This document shows positions 1-7,442 of a DNA stretch of 28,973 nt, piece after piece. The notes below the pieces were generated by a model. That model saw only the letters and a program-made list of their open reading frames with translations. It ran no database searches and was not told the origin of the DNA. The stretch is taken from assembly GCF_958431955.1 (NCBI RefSeq), contig NZ_CAUASN010000034.1, forward strand, positions 1-28,973, read 5' to 3'. This DNA is from an uncultured Adlercreutzia sp. (lineage in GTDB: Bacteria; Actinomycetota; Coriobacteriia; Coriobacteriales; Eggerthellaceae). The position numbers and the translations under genes are program-made. How positions within the stretch are numbered: position 1 is the stretch's first letter; each line of letters opens with the position of its first letter.

Positions 1-78
1 CGGGGCGAGCGGCGGCAGATTCCGCAGATTGGCGGGCGGGGGAAGCGGCCGGACGGGTCGCGGCAGCAGATGAGGCCA

Positions 79-510
79 TTAGCGGCAGTCGCCTTCTTTC
101 GCGATGAGCACGGTGATGGGCGATTCCTTGGTCACCGCGTAGCTGACGCTTCCGAGGAAGCCCTTCACACCGCCCTGGCCACGGCTGCCCATGATAATGA
201 GGTCGCAGCCCTCGTCCTTCGCGCAGTTCACGATGAGGTCGGCCGGCGAGGTGCCCTTGAGCACCTTCACCTCGGCAGGATTCGGCAGCTCAGAGGCGAT
301 GGCCTCCAGCTCCGCGCGGATGGCCATGGCGTCCTCTACCATGACGGTGTCCATCCCCGCGGCCGCCGAGCCCGAGGAGAACAGGCGCATGACGTGCACA
401 AGCACCACCTCCGCGGCAGGGTTCGACTGGGCGATCTCGCGCATGACCTCCAAGGCCCGGTGCGACGGAGCGCTTCCGTCGTAGGCCACGAGGATCTTAT
501 GGCACCACAT
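79..510 (-). CDS. Universal stress protein, UspA family
   Basis: This 143-residue protein has the size and fold signature of a single-domain universal stress protein, a cytoplasmic nucleotide-binding protein made under starvation or stress. It begins with the strand motif KILVAYDGS near residues 5-13. Near the C-terminus it carries MGSRGQGGVKGFLGSVS, which fits the G-2x-G-9x-G(S/T) ATP-binding pattern of the ATP-binding subclass. The ATG at 510 is chosen because AAAGGA sits a few bases upstream and the protein starts directly before the first beta strand. A matching promoter lies at 565-593. It appears to be a single-gene unit, divergent from the small peptide gene at 697. The family assignment is firm; the specific stress it answers cannot be read from sequence. 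Confidence 0.95.
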   Translation of the reverse strand: MWCHKILVAYDGSAPSHRALEVMREIAQSNPAAEVVLVHVMRLFSSGSAAAGMDTVMVEDAMAIRAELEAIASELPNPAEVKVLKGTSPADLIVNCAKDEGCDLIIMGSRGQGGVKGFLGSVSYAVTKESPITVLIAKEGDCR

Positions 511-564
511 GGGGCATCCTTTCTGTCAGCATACCTGATAAGCAGGCTGTCAAGTCCTGCGACC

Positions 565-593
565 ATTGTAGCCCCGCCCATCAAACGCCACAA
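565..593 (-). promoter_or_regulatory. Promoter of the universal stress protein gene
   Basis: On the minus strand a -35 TTGTGG (588-593) is separated by 17 bp from a -10 TACAAT (565-570). Transcription would start near 558, giving a leader of about 48 nt before the ATG at 510. This is a sigma-70-type match read by eye. Confidence 0.5.
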
Positions 594-639
594 ATTGTTT
601 TAGTTCTTGTTGATTTGGGTTACAAAATTAGAACAAATG

Positions 640-648
640 TGCTATAAT
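640..648 (+). promoter_or_regulatory. Extended -10 promoter of the small membrane peptide gene
   Basis: The string TGCTATAAT (640-648) is a perfect -10 hexamer with the TGn extension. The -35 position is only weakly matched (TTACAA, 620-625), which extended -10 promoters tolerate. Transcription would begin near 655, giving a leader of about 42 nt with a strong ribosome-binding site before the ATG at 697. Confidence 0.65.
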
Positions 649-696
649 CACATATAGAATAGGTGGTGGGGTTGCCTCTATTCAAGGAGGTTACCT

Positions 697-789
697 ATGG
701 TTACTTGGACAGATTTGTTTGCATTCTGCCTTGTTGTAATAGCGGCCATCAGCCTGGTGCTGGAACTGACTCGGCGCCGGAAAGAGTAA
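697..789 (+). CDS. 30-residue hydrophobic peptide, putative type I (holin-like) toxin
   Basis: A 30-codon gene begins at the ATG at 697. AAGGAGG lies at 684-690, 6 bases upstream, one of the best ribosome-binding sites in the window. The peptide starts MVTWTDLFAF, has a single hydrophobic span over roughly residues 6-24, and ends in a basic tail TRRRKE. This architecture (short, one membrane segment, charged C-terminus) matches the small holin-like toxin peptides described mainly in Firmicutes, where a convergent antisense RNA blocks expression. An extended -10 promoter lies at 640-648, and a facing antisense transcription unit with its own consensus promoter overlaps the 3' end. The upstream DNA is visibly AT-richer than its neighbours, consistent with acquisition. 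Toxicity is inferred from architecture only. The alternative is a harmless small membrane peptide. Confidence 0.7.
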   Translation: MVTWTDLFAFCLVVIAAISLVLELTRRRKE

Positions 790-880
790 AGCCGCCCCCG
801 CCTGACAGCGGAAGCGGCCCCTCAACACAATTACCCAAAAGTATTGTGAGGCGGCCCGCCGTAGCCGCGGCGACCACCTG
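781..880 (-). ncRNA. Candidate antisense RNA (type I antitoxin) facing the 30-residue peptide gene
   Basis: A transcript starting near 880 from the promoter at 887-914 would run leftwards and overlap the last codons and 3' region of the peptide mRNA. It would end at a stem-loop formed by 791-818 (outer arms GCCGC and GCGGC, inner arms CCGC and GCGG), followed on the minus strand by the U-rich string TTTACTCTTT. A second imperfect stem (about 817-854) lies inside it. The predicted length is about 100 nt, and no open frame is needed to explain the region. Both ends are predicted from promoter and hairpin positions, so the boundaries are approximate. Confidence 0.55.
791..818 (-). terminator. 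Stem-loop terminator of the antisense RNA
   Basis: Arms GCCGC (791-795) and GCGGC (814-818) enclose an inner CCGC/GCGG stem. On the minus strand the hairpin is followed by TTTACTCTTT, a moderate U-rich tract. On the plus strand there is no U tract, so it would not terminate the peptide mRNA in the same way. Confidence 0.45.
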
Positions 881-886
881 TTCTTC

Positions 887-914
887 ATTATAAGAGCCGT
901 CGAGCGAAAGTCAA
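887..914 (-). promoter_or_regulatory. Consensus promoter of the antisense RNA
   Basis: On the minus strand TTGACT (909-914) is followed after 16 bp by a perfect TATAAT (887-892). It points into the 3' end of the small peptide gene, and no protein gene starts downstream on that strand until the stress protein at 510. It is the best sigma-70-type match near this locus and supports a dedicated antisense transcript. Confidence 0.65.
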
Positions 915-934
915 CAATCTTCTCCGCGACGCTC

Positions 935-1537
935 CTACTCCGCCGCCACGAAGGTGTCGCGGTCGGGAGCGAAGGACTGCATGGCCTCGATGGTGCGGGC
1001 GAACAGCTCGTCCAATTCCCAGCCGAGCATCTCCGCGCCGCTCGCGATGACCTCGCGGCTCACGCCGGCGGCGAAGCGCTTGTCCTTGTACTTCTTCTTG
1101 AGCGACTTCACATTGAAGTCCATGACCGACTTGCTCGGGCGCATGACCACAGCCGCGCCGATGAGTCCGGTGAGCTCCTCGGTGGCGAACAGGATCTTCT
1201 CCATCTGCAGCTCCGGCTTGGGAAGGTCGGGGTTGAAGTCGGAGGTATGCGACTGGATAGCGCGGATGAGCTCGGGCGTGCCGCCGGCCTCCTCGATGAG
1301 CGGCGCGGCGAACAGCGTGTGCTTCTCCGGCTCGTCGTCGTGCTCTTCCCAATCCAGGTCGTGCAAAAGCCCCACGATGCCCCAGAACTCCTCGTTCTCC
1401 GGGTCGTACTCGCGGGCAAAGTAGCGCATGGTCTGCTCGACGGTCTCGCCGTGCTCGATGTGGAAGGGGTCCTTGTTGTGGGCGGCGAGCAGCTCGAAGG
1501 CCTCCTCGCGGGTCATGCCGGCGGAAAGTGCGCTCAC
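935..1537 (-). CDS. HD-domain phosphohydrolase family protein
   Basis: This 200-residue protein carries an HD-type metal-dependent phosphohydrolase core. Candidate ligands are His26 or His29 (HIEHGETVEQ), the defining His59-Asp60 pair in GLLHDLDWEEH, and His97 in AIQSHTSD. Proteins with this layout are usually annotated as HDIG-domain hydrolases; the substrate is unknown. The start is the GTG at 1537, because AGGAGG (1543-1548) lies 5 bases upstream. The alternative ATG at 1516 has no comparable ribosome-binding site. It is followed by no same-strand gene until the stress protein, so it appears monocistronic. A possible -10 TATAGT lies at 1577-1582 without a good -35. Confidence 0.85.
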   Translation of the reverse strand: MSALSAGMTREEAFELLAAHNKDPFHIEHGETVEQTMRYFAREYDPENEEFWGIVGLLHDLDWEEHDDEPEKHTLFAAPLIEEAGGTPELIRAIQSHTSDFNPDLPKPELQMEKILFATEELTGLIGAAVVMRPSKSVMDFNVKSLKKKYKDKRFAAGVSREVIASGAEMLGWELDELFARTIEAMQSFAPDRDTFVAAE

Positions 1538-1618
1538 AGGCGCCTCCTCTCGTCTCGTGTTTTCGTCCGGGAACCACTATAGCGCCTTAAGCGACGCGCA
1601 GCCGTTGGAATTCCCTCT

Positions 1619-1661
1619 ACAAAAAGAGGGGCGCCGCTGGAGACACCTCCAACGACGCCCC
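1619..1661 (-). terminator. Rho-independent terminator after the CstA gene
   Basis: A near-perfect hairpin spans 1628-1661: arms begin GGGGCG and end CGCCCC, with the inner TGGAG/CTCCA pairing. On the minus strand it is followed by a run of five T (1621-1625). It lies 64 bases past the CstA stop codon and separates that operon from the HD-domain gene. Confidence 0.85.
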
Positions 1662-1724
1662 GAAAGCGTTGCGGCAGGACGGGCGCCCGGCACTGCGCCA
1701 GAGGGGCCCGCGGCCGAGAAGCCC

Positions 1725-3476
1725 TTAGGCAGCCGGCTTCTTGCCGAAGATGGTGCGTGCGCCCTTCACCGCCAGGATGACGGCGAACACCATGAGCAGA
1801 AGGCCGATGACCAGCTGCAGCACCGTGGCCGCGTCCACCGTGCCGGCGGCGATGAGGCCGATCTTGCCCCACACCGTCAGGGCGAGCGAGCACAGCGTCA
1901 CCACCATCATGAAGGCCATGGGCAGGTAGAACATCTTGTTGTTGCGGCCCGCATTGCCGAGCCACGCGCACACGGCCAGAAGGCCGAGGGCGGCCAGAAG
2001 CTGGTTGGCGGCGCCGAACAGCGGCCATACGAGCTGGTAGCCGGTCAGTCCCAGGCCCACGCCGAAGATGACCGTGATGATGGTGGCCACCCACGGGTTG
2101 GTGAGGATCGCGCGCCAGCCGGTCAGCTCGCTCATCTCCATGCCGTGGGGCGTGAACAGCTCCTGGAACATGTAGCGGCCCAGACGGGTGGCGGTGTCGA
2201 GCGAGGTGAGGCAGAACACCGACACGGCCAGCACGAGCAGCGCGTAGGCGATGGACTCCACGCCGGCCAGCCCGGGCACGCAGGCGAGCATCTGGGAGAG
2301 GCCCGCGGCGAACACCTGGGTCGGCGAGGCGTAGGTGCCGTCCATGTAGCCGGCGAACACGAAGGCCACCGCGCACAGCGAGATGACGGCGACGAGGCAC
2401 TCCAGCAGCATGCCGCCGTAGGCGATGGGCTGGGCCTCGGCCTCGCGGTCGAGCTGCTTGGAGGTGGTGCCAGAGGCCACCAGGCTGTGGAAGCCGGAGA
2501 TGGCTCCGCAGGCGATGGTGATGAACAGGGCCGGGAACAGGAAGCCCGAGGCGGCCACCTTGCTCTCGCCCGCCGCGGCCGCGAAGCCCGTGAACGCGGG
2601 GATGTCGAGCGAGGCGGCGTCACCGGTCAGCCCGGCGCCGATGATGCCGATGAGCGCCAGCGCGATCATGCCGTAGAGCAGGTAGCTCGACAGGTAGTCG
2701 CGCGGCTGCAGCAGAATCCACACCGGGGCGACCGAGGCCAAGAGGATGTAGAGACCCACGATGAACATCCAGGTGGTGTTGTCGAGGGCGATGACGGGCA
2801 GGTTGTAGCCCAGGGCCACCACAACCACGATGATGGCGATGGCCGAGACGATGTTCGCCGCCGTGGGAATCTTGCGGCCGCGGGTGATGAGGCCGTAGAT
2901 GACGGCCACCACGATGAACAGCACCGAGATCATGGCCGTGCGCATGTTCGCCATATTGCCGGCCTCGGCCGTCGCCGCGGCCGCCGCGTCGTCCAGCGGC
3001 ACCGGCACCACGGCGAAGGTGCTCGCCACAATAGAGGCGAAGGCGGCCACCACCAGGATGAGCGTCAGATAGGCGAAGATGCAGAACAGCTTCTTGGCCG
3101 TGTCGTCGATGTTATGCGCGATGACCGTGGCAAGCGTCTGCCCCTTGTGGCGGATCGAGGCGAACAGCGCGCCGAAGTCGTGCATGGCGCCGAAGAAGAT
3201 GCCGCCGATGAGCACCCACAGAAGAACCGGCACCCAGCCGAAGATGGCGGCCTGGATGGGGCCGTTGATGGGGCCGGCGCCCGCGATGGACGAGAAGTGG
3301 TGGCCGAGCACCACGTAGGGGGCGGCGGGCACGTAGTCCTTGCCGTCCTCCAGCTCGTGGGCCGGCGTCGGGCGGTCGGGCTCAACGCCCCACTGCTTGG
3401 CGAGCCAGCCGCCGTAGAAGATGTAGCCCGCGACGAGCACGATAATGGCTACGATGAGAATGACCAATGCGTTCAT
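1725..3476 (-). CDS. cstA: Carbon starvation CstA-family transporter
   Basis: This 583-residue polytopic membrane protein matches the CstA/BtsT family, whose characterised members take up peptides or pyruvate under nutrient limitation. The signature region is VVLGHHFSSIAGAGPINGP near residues 55-74, followed by GAMHDFGALFASIRHKGQ around 116-133, both conserved in the family. Many hydrophobic spans continue to the C-terminus, which ends with the basic tail FGKKPAA. The ATG at 3476 is preceded by a GGAAGGACAGGA ribosome-binding region. It lies 24 bases after an unknown gene on the same strand, so the two are probably co-transcribed. A strong terminator follows. At 583 residues it is closer to the shorter members of the family. 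Whether the substrate is peptide or pyruvate is not visible. Confidence 0.95.
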   Translation of the reverse strand: MNALVILIVAIIVLVAGYIFYGGWLAKQWGVEPDRPTPAHELEDGKDYVPAAPYVVLGHHFSSIAGAGPINGPIQAAIFGWVPVLLWVLIGGIFFGAMHDFGALFASIRHKGQTLATVIAHNIDDTAKKLFCIFAYLTLILVVAAFASIVASTFAVVPVPLDDAAAAATAEAGNMANMRTAMISVLFIVVAVIYGLITRGRKIPTAANIVSAIAIIVVVVALGYNLPVIALDNTTWMFIVGLYILLASVAPVWILLQPRDYLSSYLLYGMIALALIGIIGAGLTGDAASLDIPAFTGFAAAAGESKVAASGFLFPALFITIACGAISGFHSLVASGTTSKQLDREAEAQPIAYGGMLLECLVAVISLCAVAFVFAGYMDGTYASPTQVFAAGLSQMLACVPGLAGVESIAYALLVLAVSVFCLTSLDTATRLGRYMFQELFTPHGMEMSELTGWRAILTNPWVATIITVIFGVGLGLTGYQLVWPLFGAANQLLAALGLLAVCAWLGNAGRNNKMFYLPMAFMMVVTLCSLALTVWGKIGLIAAGTVDAATVLQLVIGLLLMVFAVILAVKGARTIFGKKPAA

Positions 3477-3500
3477 TCCTGTCCTTCCTTTCCTTTCCCT

Positions 3501-4136
3501 TTATCTCCCCACGCGCGAAACCCTCACGGCCGACGCCTCCGCCGAAGGCGCCTCGGCATCGGCTGCGGACGCGAACGCGGCAGCCGCCACGGCCGCGTCC
3601 TTTCCGCCCTCTGCCAGGGCACCCTCGGCAAACGCGTTCGCCGCCAAGGTTTCCACGAGTGGCTTCCCCTGAGTGTTGGCCCACACACGGCGCGCCGATA
3701 GATCGACGGCGGCCACGCGCAGATCGGCCCATCCCTTCAGCCCGAAGGCGAAATTCTTGCGGAAACGCGCCTTGCGTACGTGGCGCGCCGCCTCGCCGTC
3801 CACCGCATCGGCCACCACGACCAGTGACAAGTACGAGCTCATATGCTCGGGGGTCAGCTGCACCTTGGCCAGGGCCTCGTGGGTCATGAAGTGCAGCAAG
3901 TCGTTCAGCTCCGCCTCGTCCAAGCGAGATGTCGGCCAGAAGAACAGGTACTCATGGCTGGAGGCCTCCCATAGCTTCGCGCGCTTCACGAGCACGTACT
4001 GGGAGGCAGATGAGTGGAATTCGGCGTAGCCGGGAAACGTACGGCCCCCGAAGCAGTGGTCGCGCTCGACGTCGAACCACGCCTCGTGGGCGGCGAGAAG
4101 TCGCTCGATGACTTCCATGCGGCCAGCCATGACCAT
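3501..4136 (-). CDS. Conserved hypothetical protein with an Ala-rich tail, upstream of cstA
   Basis: I do not recognise a named family. From the ATG at 4136 the protein is 211 residues. The first ~150 look globular, with conserved-looking aromatic stretches such as HEYLFFWPTSRLDE and ARFRKNFAFGLKGWADLRV. The last ~55 are a low-complexity Ala/Glu-rich tail. There is no signal peptide and no membrane span, so it is probably cytoplasmic. Its stop is only 24 bases before the CstA start, which suggests an operon and perhaps a role in CstA regulation, but that is inference from position. The start is uncertain: a TTG at 4151 and ATGs at 4130 and 4118 are in frame. A GGGGAAGAAGG string ending just before 4136 supports that ATG or the one at 4130. 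Confidence 0.7.
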   Translation of the reverse strand: MVMAGRMEVIERLLAAHEAWFDVERDHCFGGRTFPGYAEFHSSASQYVLVKRAKLWEASSHEYLFFWPTSRLDEAELNDLLHFMTHEALAKVQLTPEHMSSYLSLVVVADAVDGEAARHVRKARFRKNFAFGLKGWADLRVAAVDLSARRVWANTQGKPLVETLAANAFAEGALAEGGKDAAVAAAAFASAADAEAPSAEASAVRVSRVGR

Positions 4137-4275
4137 CGCCTTCTTCCCCAAATAATAACCCTGCGAATGAACGTTATGAGATTAGTACGATCTCGCCGCC
4201 AGCGCAAGGAGGTATTTTGACAAATTATCAGGTCAGGGGGAGGCTTGCCCGCGAGCGCAGACGCCGCCGTGCGCC

Positions 4276-5238
4276 CTAGAACACCACGCCGAGGCCGTTG
4301 CAGATAAGGCCCCAGAAAACGCCCGTGGCGTAGAGCGCCGCGATGATGGCGAGGTTCTGCCTCCAGTGGCGGTTGGCGCGCACGAGCACGAGCAGGCCCA
4401 CGCCGGCGGAGACGAGCAGGCCGGCGAGCATGGCGCCGGCGCCGAACACGCCGTCCACGTAGAGCTGGGCGATGACCACGCTGGCGGCGCAGTTGGGGAT
4501 GAGCCCCACGAGCGCCGTGGCGAAGACCGAGAAGTTGGGGTTGTCGCCGAGGAACTGGGCCAGGGCCTCCTCCCCCACCGTCTCGAGCACGATGTTCAAC
4601 ACGATGGTGATGATGAAGATGAACAGCGTCACCTGCACGGTGTGCTTCGTGGCGCTGAGAAGGATGCCCTTCCAGCCGTGGCCGTGGCTGTGGGTGTGCT
4701 CCACGTCGTCGTGGTGCTCGTAGGCGCGCTCGGGGGCCATCTCGCAGGTGTGGCAGTCGTGGTTGCAGCCGCACTGGTCCCGCTCGCACAGCTCGTGGAT
4801 GCGCAGGCGATCCTTGTCGCGGCGGGCCAGGCGCAGCACCGCGTCCACCACGAAGCCCATGACCATGCCGATGACCACCTTCGCGCCCATGATGGAGAGG
4901 ATGGTGTTGCCCGGCACCGATTCAGCCAAAAAGATGGGCAGCATCTCATCGGAAGTGGAGAGGAACACGGCGAAGAGCGTGCCGAGGGTGATGACGCGGC
5001 CGGCCCACAGCGTGGCCGCCACCGCCGAGAAGCCGCATTGGGGCACCACGCCGAGGAAGGCGCCCACGATGGGGCCGGCCGCCCCGGCATGGCGGATGGC
5101 ATTTTGGGTCTTCTCGCCCGTCTTGTGCTCGAGCCACTCCATGGCCAGGTAGGTGACCCACAGGAACGGGATGAGATAGAGGGTGTCGGCCAGCGAGTGC
5201 TCCAGCACGTGCTCGGCTATGTGCATGATTTCGTCCAT
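4276..5238 (-). CDS. Permease of the ArsP-like / putative manganese or arsenic efflux family, with His/Cys-rich loop
   Basis: This 320-residue membrane protein has two similar halves. GVVPQCGFSAVAATLWAG near residues 63-80 and GLIPNCAASVVIAQLYVDG in the second half occupy equivalent places, indicating an internal duplication typical of this permease class. Between them lies a soluble loop (about 140-190) rich in metal ligands: five Cys (CERDQCGCNHDCHTC) followed by many His (EHHDDVEHTHSHGHG). Related proteins are annotated as arsenic efflux or putative manganese transporters. The substrate here is unproven, and the loop suggests a soft or transition metal. The ATG at 5238 has no ribosome-binding site, but a TACAAT -10 lies exactly 7 bases upstream, so translation may be leaderless. 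The groEL terminator separates it from groEL. Confidence 0.8.
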   Translation of the reverse strand: MDEIMHIAEHVLEHSLADTLYLIPFLWVTYLAMEWLEHKTGEKTQNAIRHAGAAGPIVGAFLGVVPQCGFSAVAATLWAGRVITLGTLFAVFLSTSDEMLPIFLAESVPGNTILSIMGAKVVIGMVMGFVVDAVLRLARRDKDRLRIHELCERDQCGCNHDCHTCEMAPERAYEHHDDVEHTHSHGHGWKGILLSATKHTVQVTLFIFIITIVLNIVLETVGEEALAQFLGDNPNFSVFATALVGLIPNCAASVVIAQLYVDGVFGAGAMLAGLLVSAGVGLLVLVRANRHWRQNLAIIAALYATGVFWGLICNGLGVVF

Positions 5239-5244
5239 GGGCCC

Positions 5245-5250
5245 ATTGTA
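5245..5250 (-). promoter_or_regulatory. Possible -10 element for a leaderless permease mRNA
   Basis: TACAAT on the minus strand ends at 5245, putting the expected start of transcription at about 5238, the A of the permease ATG. The -35 position falls inside the groEL terminator hairpin and matches poorly. This is a tentative reading. Confidence 0.3.
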
Positions 5251-5253
5251 GAA

Positions 5254-5279
5254 GAAAGGCGCTCCGAAGAGCGCCTTTC
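5254..5279 (-). terminator. Rho-independent terminator after groEL
   Basis: A perfect 11-bp stem (5254-5264 with 5269-5279) closes a CGAA/TTCG tetraloop. On the minus strand it is followed by TTCTTCT. It lies about 55 bases past the groEL stop. Confidence 0.85.
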
Positions 5280-5334
5280 CGCGAGTTAGTTTGTTAAGCG
5301 GTTACTGAACCGGCAGCCCTTGCGGGCGCGCGGC

Positions 5335-6969
5335 CTAGTACATCCCGCCGCCACCGCCCATGGCGCCGGCCAGGGCGGACAGATCGGGACCCTCCTTGGG
5401 GATCTCGTTGATGGTGGCCTCAGTGATGAGGATCAGCGCCGCCACGGAGGCCGCGGACTGCAGCGCGGTGCGGGTCACCTTCACTGGGTCGTTCACGCCC
5501 ATGGCGATCATGTTGCCATACTCGCCGTTGGCGCAGTTCAGACCCTCGCCGGCCGGCAGGCTCTTCACCTTCTCGACCACGACGGAGCCCTCGAAGCCCG
5601 CGTTCTGGGCGATGGCGCGCATCGGGGCCTCGATGGCCTTGCGGATGATGTTGATGCCGACTTCCTCGTCCTTGTCGGCAGCCTCGACGGAGTCCAGGGC
5701 GCCGATGGCGTCCACCAGGGCCACGCCGCCGCCGGCGACGATGCCCTCCTCCACGGCCGCGCGGGTCGCCTGCAGGGCGTCCTCGATGCGGGACTTCTTC
5801 TCCTTCAGCTCGGACTCGGTGGCAGCGCCCACCTTCAGCACGGCCACGCCGCCGGACAGCTTCGCCAGACGCTCCTGGGCCTTCTCGCGGTCGAAGTCGG
5901 AGTCGACGCGCTCCAGCTCGGCGCGGATGATCTGGATGCGGTTCTGGATGTCTTCCTTCTTACCAGCGCCGTCCACGATAAGGGCGGTGTCCTTGGTGAC
6001 CTTCACGGTCTTGGCGGTGCCGAGCATCTCCATGGTGGCGTCGGCCATGGTCATGCCGAAGTCCTTGTCGATGACCTGGGCGCCGGTGACCACGGCGATG
6101 TCCTCCAGGATGCGCTTGCGGCGGTCGCCGAAGCCGGGGGCCTTGATGGCCACGACGTTCAGGGTGCCGCGCAGGCGGTTAAGCAGGATGGTGGAGAGAG
6201 CCTCGCCCTCGACGTCCTCGGCCACGATGAACAGCGGGCGGCCGGAGCGCATGATCTCCTCCAGCAGCGGAACCATGTCCTGGATGGAGTTGATCTTCAT
6301 GTCGGTGAGCAGCACGAAGGGATCCTTCAGCACCGCCTCCATCTTCTCCATGTCGGTGGCCATGTAGGGAGAGATGTAGCCGCGCTCGTACTGCATGCCC
6401 TCGACGATCTCCATGTCAATGCCGAAGATGGTCTGGGACTCCTCGACGGAGATGGCACCGTCGTTGCCCACGGCGTCCATGGCCTCGGCGATCTTGTCGC
6501 CGATGGCGGCGTCGCCGGCGGAGATGCGGCCAACGTTCGCGATCTGCTCCTTGGTGGACACCGGGGTGGCGGCGGCCTTGATGGCCTCCACGATGGCGTC
6601 GGTGGCCTTCTCGATGCCGCGGCGGATGCCGAGAGCATCGGCGCCGGCGGTCACGTTCTTCAGACCCTCGGAGACGATGACGTCGGCGAGCAGGGTGGCG
6701 GTAGTGGTGCCGTCGCCGGCCACGTCGTTGGTCTTCACGGCCACCTCGCGCACCAGCTGGGCGCCCATGTTCTCCACGGGGTTTTCCAGCTCCACTTCCT
6801 TGGCCACGGTCACGCCGTCGTTGGTGATGAGCGGGGCGCCGTAGGACTTCTCCAGGGCCACGTAGCGGCCCTTGGGGCCGAGCGTCACCTTCACGGCGTC
6901 GGCCAGCTTGGACACGCCCGCGGCCAGGCCGGAGCGAGCGTCGGTATCGAACTTGATTTCCTTAGCCAT
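5335..6969 (-). CDS. groEL: Chaperonin GroEL (Hsp60)
   Basis: This 544-residue protein is full-length GroEL, the 14-mer ATP-dependent folding chamber of the cytoplasm. Visible landmarks are VTLGPKGRYVALEKSYGAP (about 29-47), the VAGDGTTTATLLA nucleotide-binding stretch (about 84-96), RRKRILEDIA in the apical region, and the GGGVALVDA motif near residue 411. It ends with the typical Gly/Met-rich tail GAMGGGGGMY. The ATG at 6969 follows a GAAAGGAA ribosome-binding site. It is the second gene of a groES-groEL operon with a 31-base gap, so it falls under the CIRCE element upstream of groES, and it is followed by a clear terminator. Confidence 0.99.
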   Translation of the reverse strand: MAKEIKFDTDARSGLAAGVSKLADAVKVTLGPKGRYVALEKSYGAPLITNDGVTVAKEVELENPVENMGAQLVREVAVKTNDVAGDGTTTATLLADVIVSEGLKNVTAGADALGIRRGIEKATDAIVEAIKAAATPVSTKEQIANVGRISAGDAAIGDKIAEAMDAVGNDGAISVEESQTIFGIDMEIVEGMQYERGYISPYMATDMEKMEAVLKDPFVLLTDMKINSIQDMVPLLEEIMRSGRPLFIVAEDVEGEALSTILLNRLRGTLNVVAIKAPGFGDRRKRILEDIAVVTGAQVIDKDFGMTMADATMEMLGTAKTVKVTKDTALIVDGAGKKEDIQNRIQIIRAELERVDSDFDREKAQERLAKLSGGVAVLKVGAATESELKEKKSRIEDALQATRAAVEEGIVAGGGVALVDAIGALDSVEAADKDEEVGINIIRKAIEAPMRAIAQNAGFEGSVVVEKVKSLPAGEGLNCANGEYGNMIAMGVNDPVKVTRTALQSAASVAALILITEATINEIPKEGPDLSALAGAMGGGGGMY

Positions 6970-7000
6970 AAGTTCGCGTTCCTTTCGAATTCTCTTCTAT

Positions 7001-7288
7001 TTATTCAACAACCGCGTAAATGTCGTCGGCACGGAGAATGAGCACGTTCTCGCCGTCCAGCGCGATCTCGGTGCCGCCGAACTTGCCGTAGATGACCTTG
7101 TCGCCGACCTTCACGGGCATGGGGAGCAGCTTGCCGTCCTTGTCCATCTTGCCCTCGCCCACGGCGATAATGGTGCCGGTCTGCGGCTTCTCCTTGGCAT
7201 CGGAGGCCAAGAAGAGCCCGGAGGCGGTGGTGACCTCGGCCTCGTCCTGCTTCAGGATGACGCGGTCGCCCAGAGGCTTCAAATTCAT
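7001..7288 (-). CDS. groES: Co-chaperonin GroES (Hsp10)
   Basis: This 95-residue protein is GroES, the heptameric lid of the GroEL chamber. It starts MNLKPLGDRVILKQDEAE and contains the mobile loop region followed by GTIIAVGEGK, then VGDKVIYGKFGGTEI, all in the usual order. The ATG at 7288 is chosen over an upstream in-frame codon because AAAGGACGG sits just before it and because the family begins at this residue. It is the first gene of the operon. A promoter at 7401-7428 and a CIRCE operator at 7364-7390 lie upstream, so it is expected to be repressed by HrcA and induced by heat or protein misfolding. Confidence 0.98.
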   Translation of the reverse strand: MNLKPLGDRVILKQDEAEVTTASGLFLASDAKEKPQTGTIIAVGEGKMDKDGKLLPMPVKVGDKVIYGKFGGTEIALDGENVLILRADDIYAVVE

Positions 7289-7363
7289 AGCTTGCCGTCC
7301 TTTCAATGGTTTGCGTAGTGCGGGTGCACAACCTCTCATTTAACCACTCGATCGGGTTAAGTG

Positions 7364-7390
7364 CTAGCACTCCGCAACTACGAGTGCTAA
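7364..7390 (-). promoter_or_regulatory. CIRCE operator (HrcA-binding site) of groESL
   Basis: The inverted repeat CTAGCACTC (7364-7372), nine bases, GAGTGCTAA (7382-7390) matches the CIRCE consensus TTAGCACTC-N9-GAGTGCTAA with one mismatch. It lies just downstream of the predicted -10 element, where bound HrcA would block transcription. Confidence 0.95.
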
Positions 7391-7400
7391 ACAGGAAGAC

Positions 7401-7428
7401 ATCATAACAGCAACGGGACGGAATACAA
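7401..7428 (-). promoter_or_regulatory. Promoter of groESL
   Basis: On the minus strand TTGTAT (7423-7428) is followed after 16 bp by TATGAT (7401-7406). Transcription would begin near 7394, so CIRCE would lie at the very 5' end of the transcript, a standard arrangement for HrcA control. Confidence 0.65.
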
Positions 7429-7442
7429 GGGGCGCGAAGGAA

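Noticed and set aside
1428..3701. A 757-codon open frame on the plus strand opposite cstA
   Set aside because: It is His/Arg/Gly-rich with no recognisable domain and lies antisense to a clear transporter gene. Long antisense frames are expected in DNA this GC-rich.
4217..4279. A 20-codon plus-strand frame starting TTG with AAGGAGG upstream
   Set aside because: It has a weak start codon, an Arg-rich sequence without any recognisable feature, and runs into the 3' end of the permease gene; no promoter supports it.
5320..7041. A 573-codon plus-strand open frame opposite groEL
   Set aside because: It mirrors the groEL codons, is Gly/His/Leu-rich, has no ribosome-binding site and no domain; groEL on the other strand is certain.
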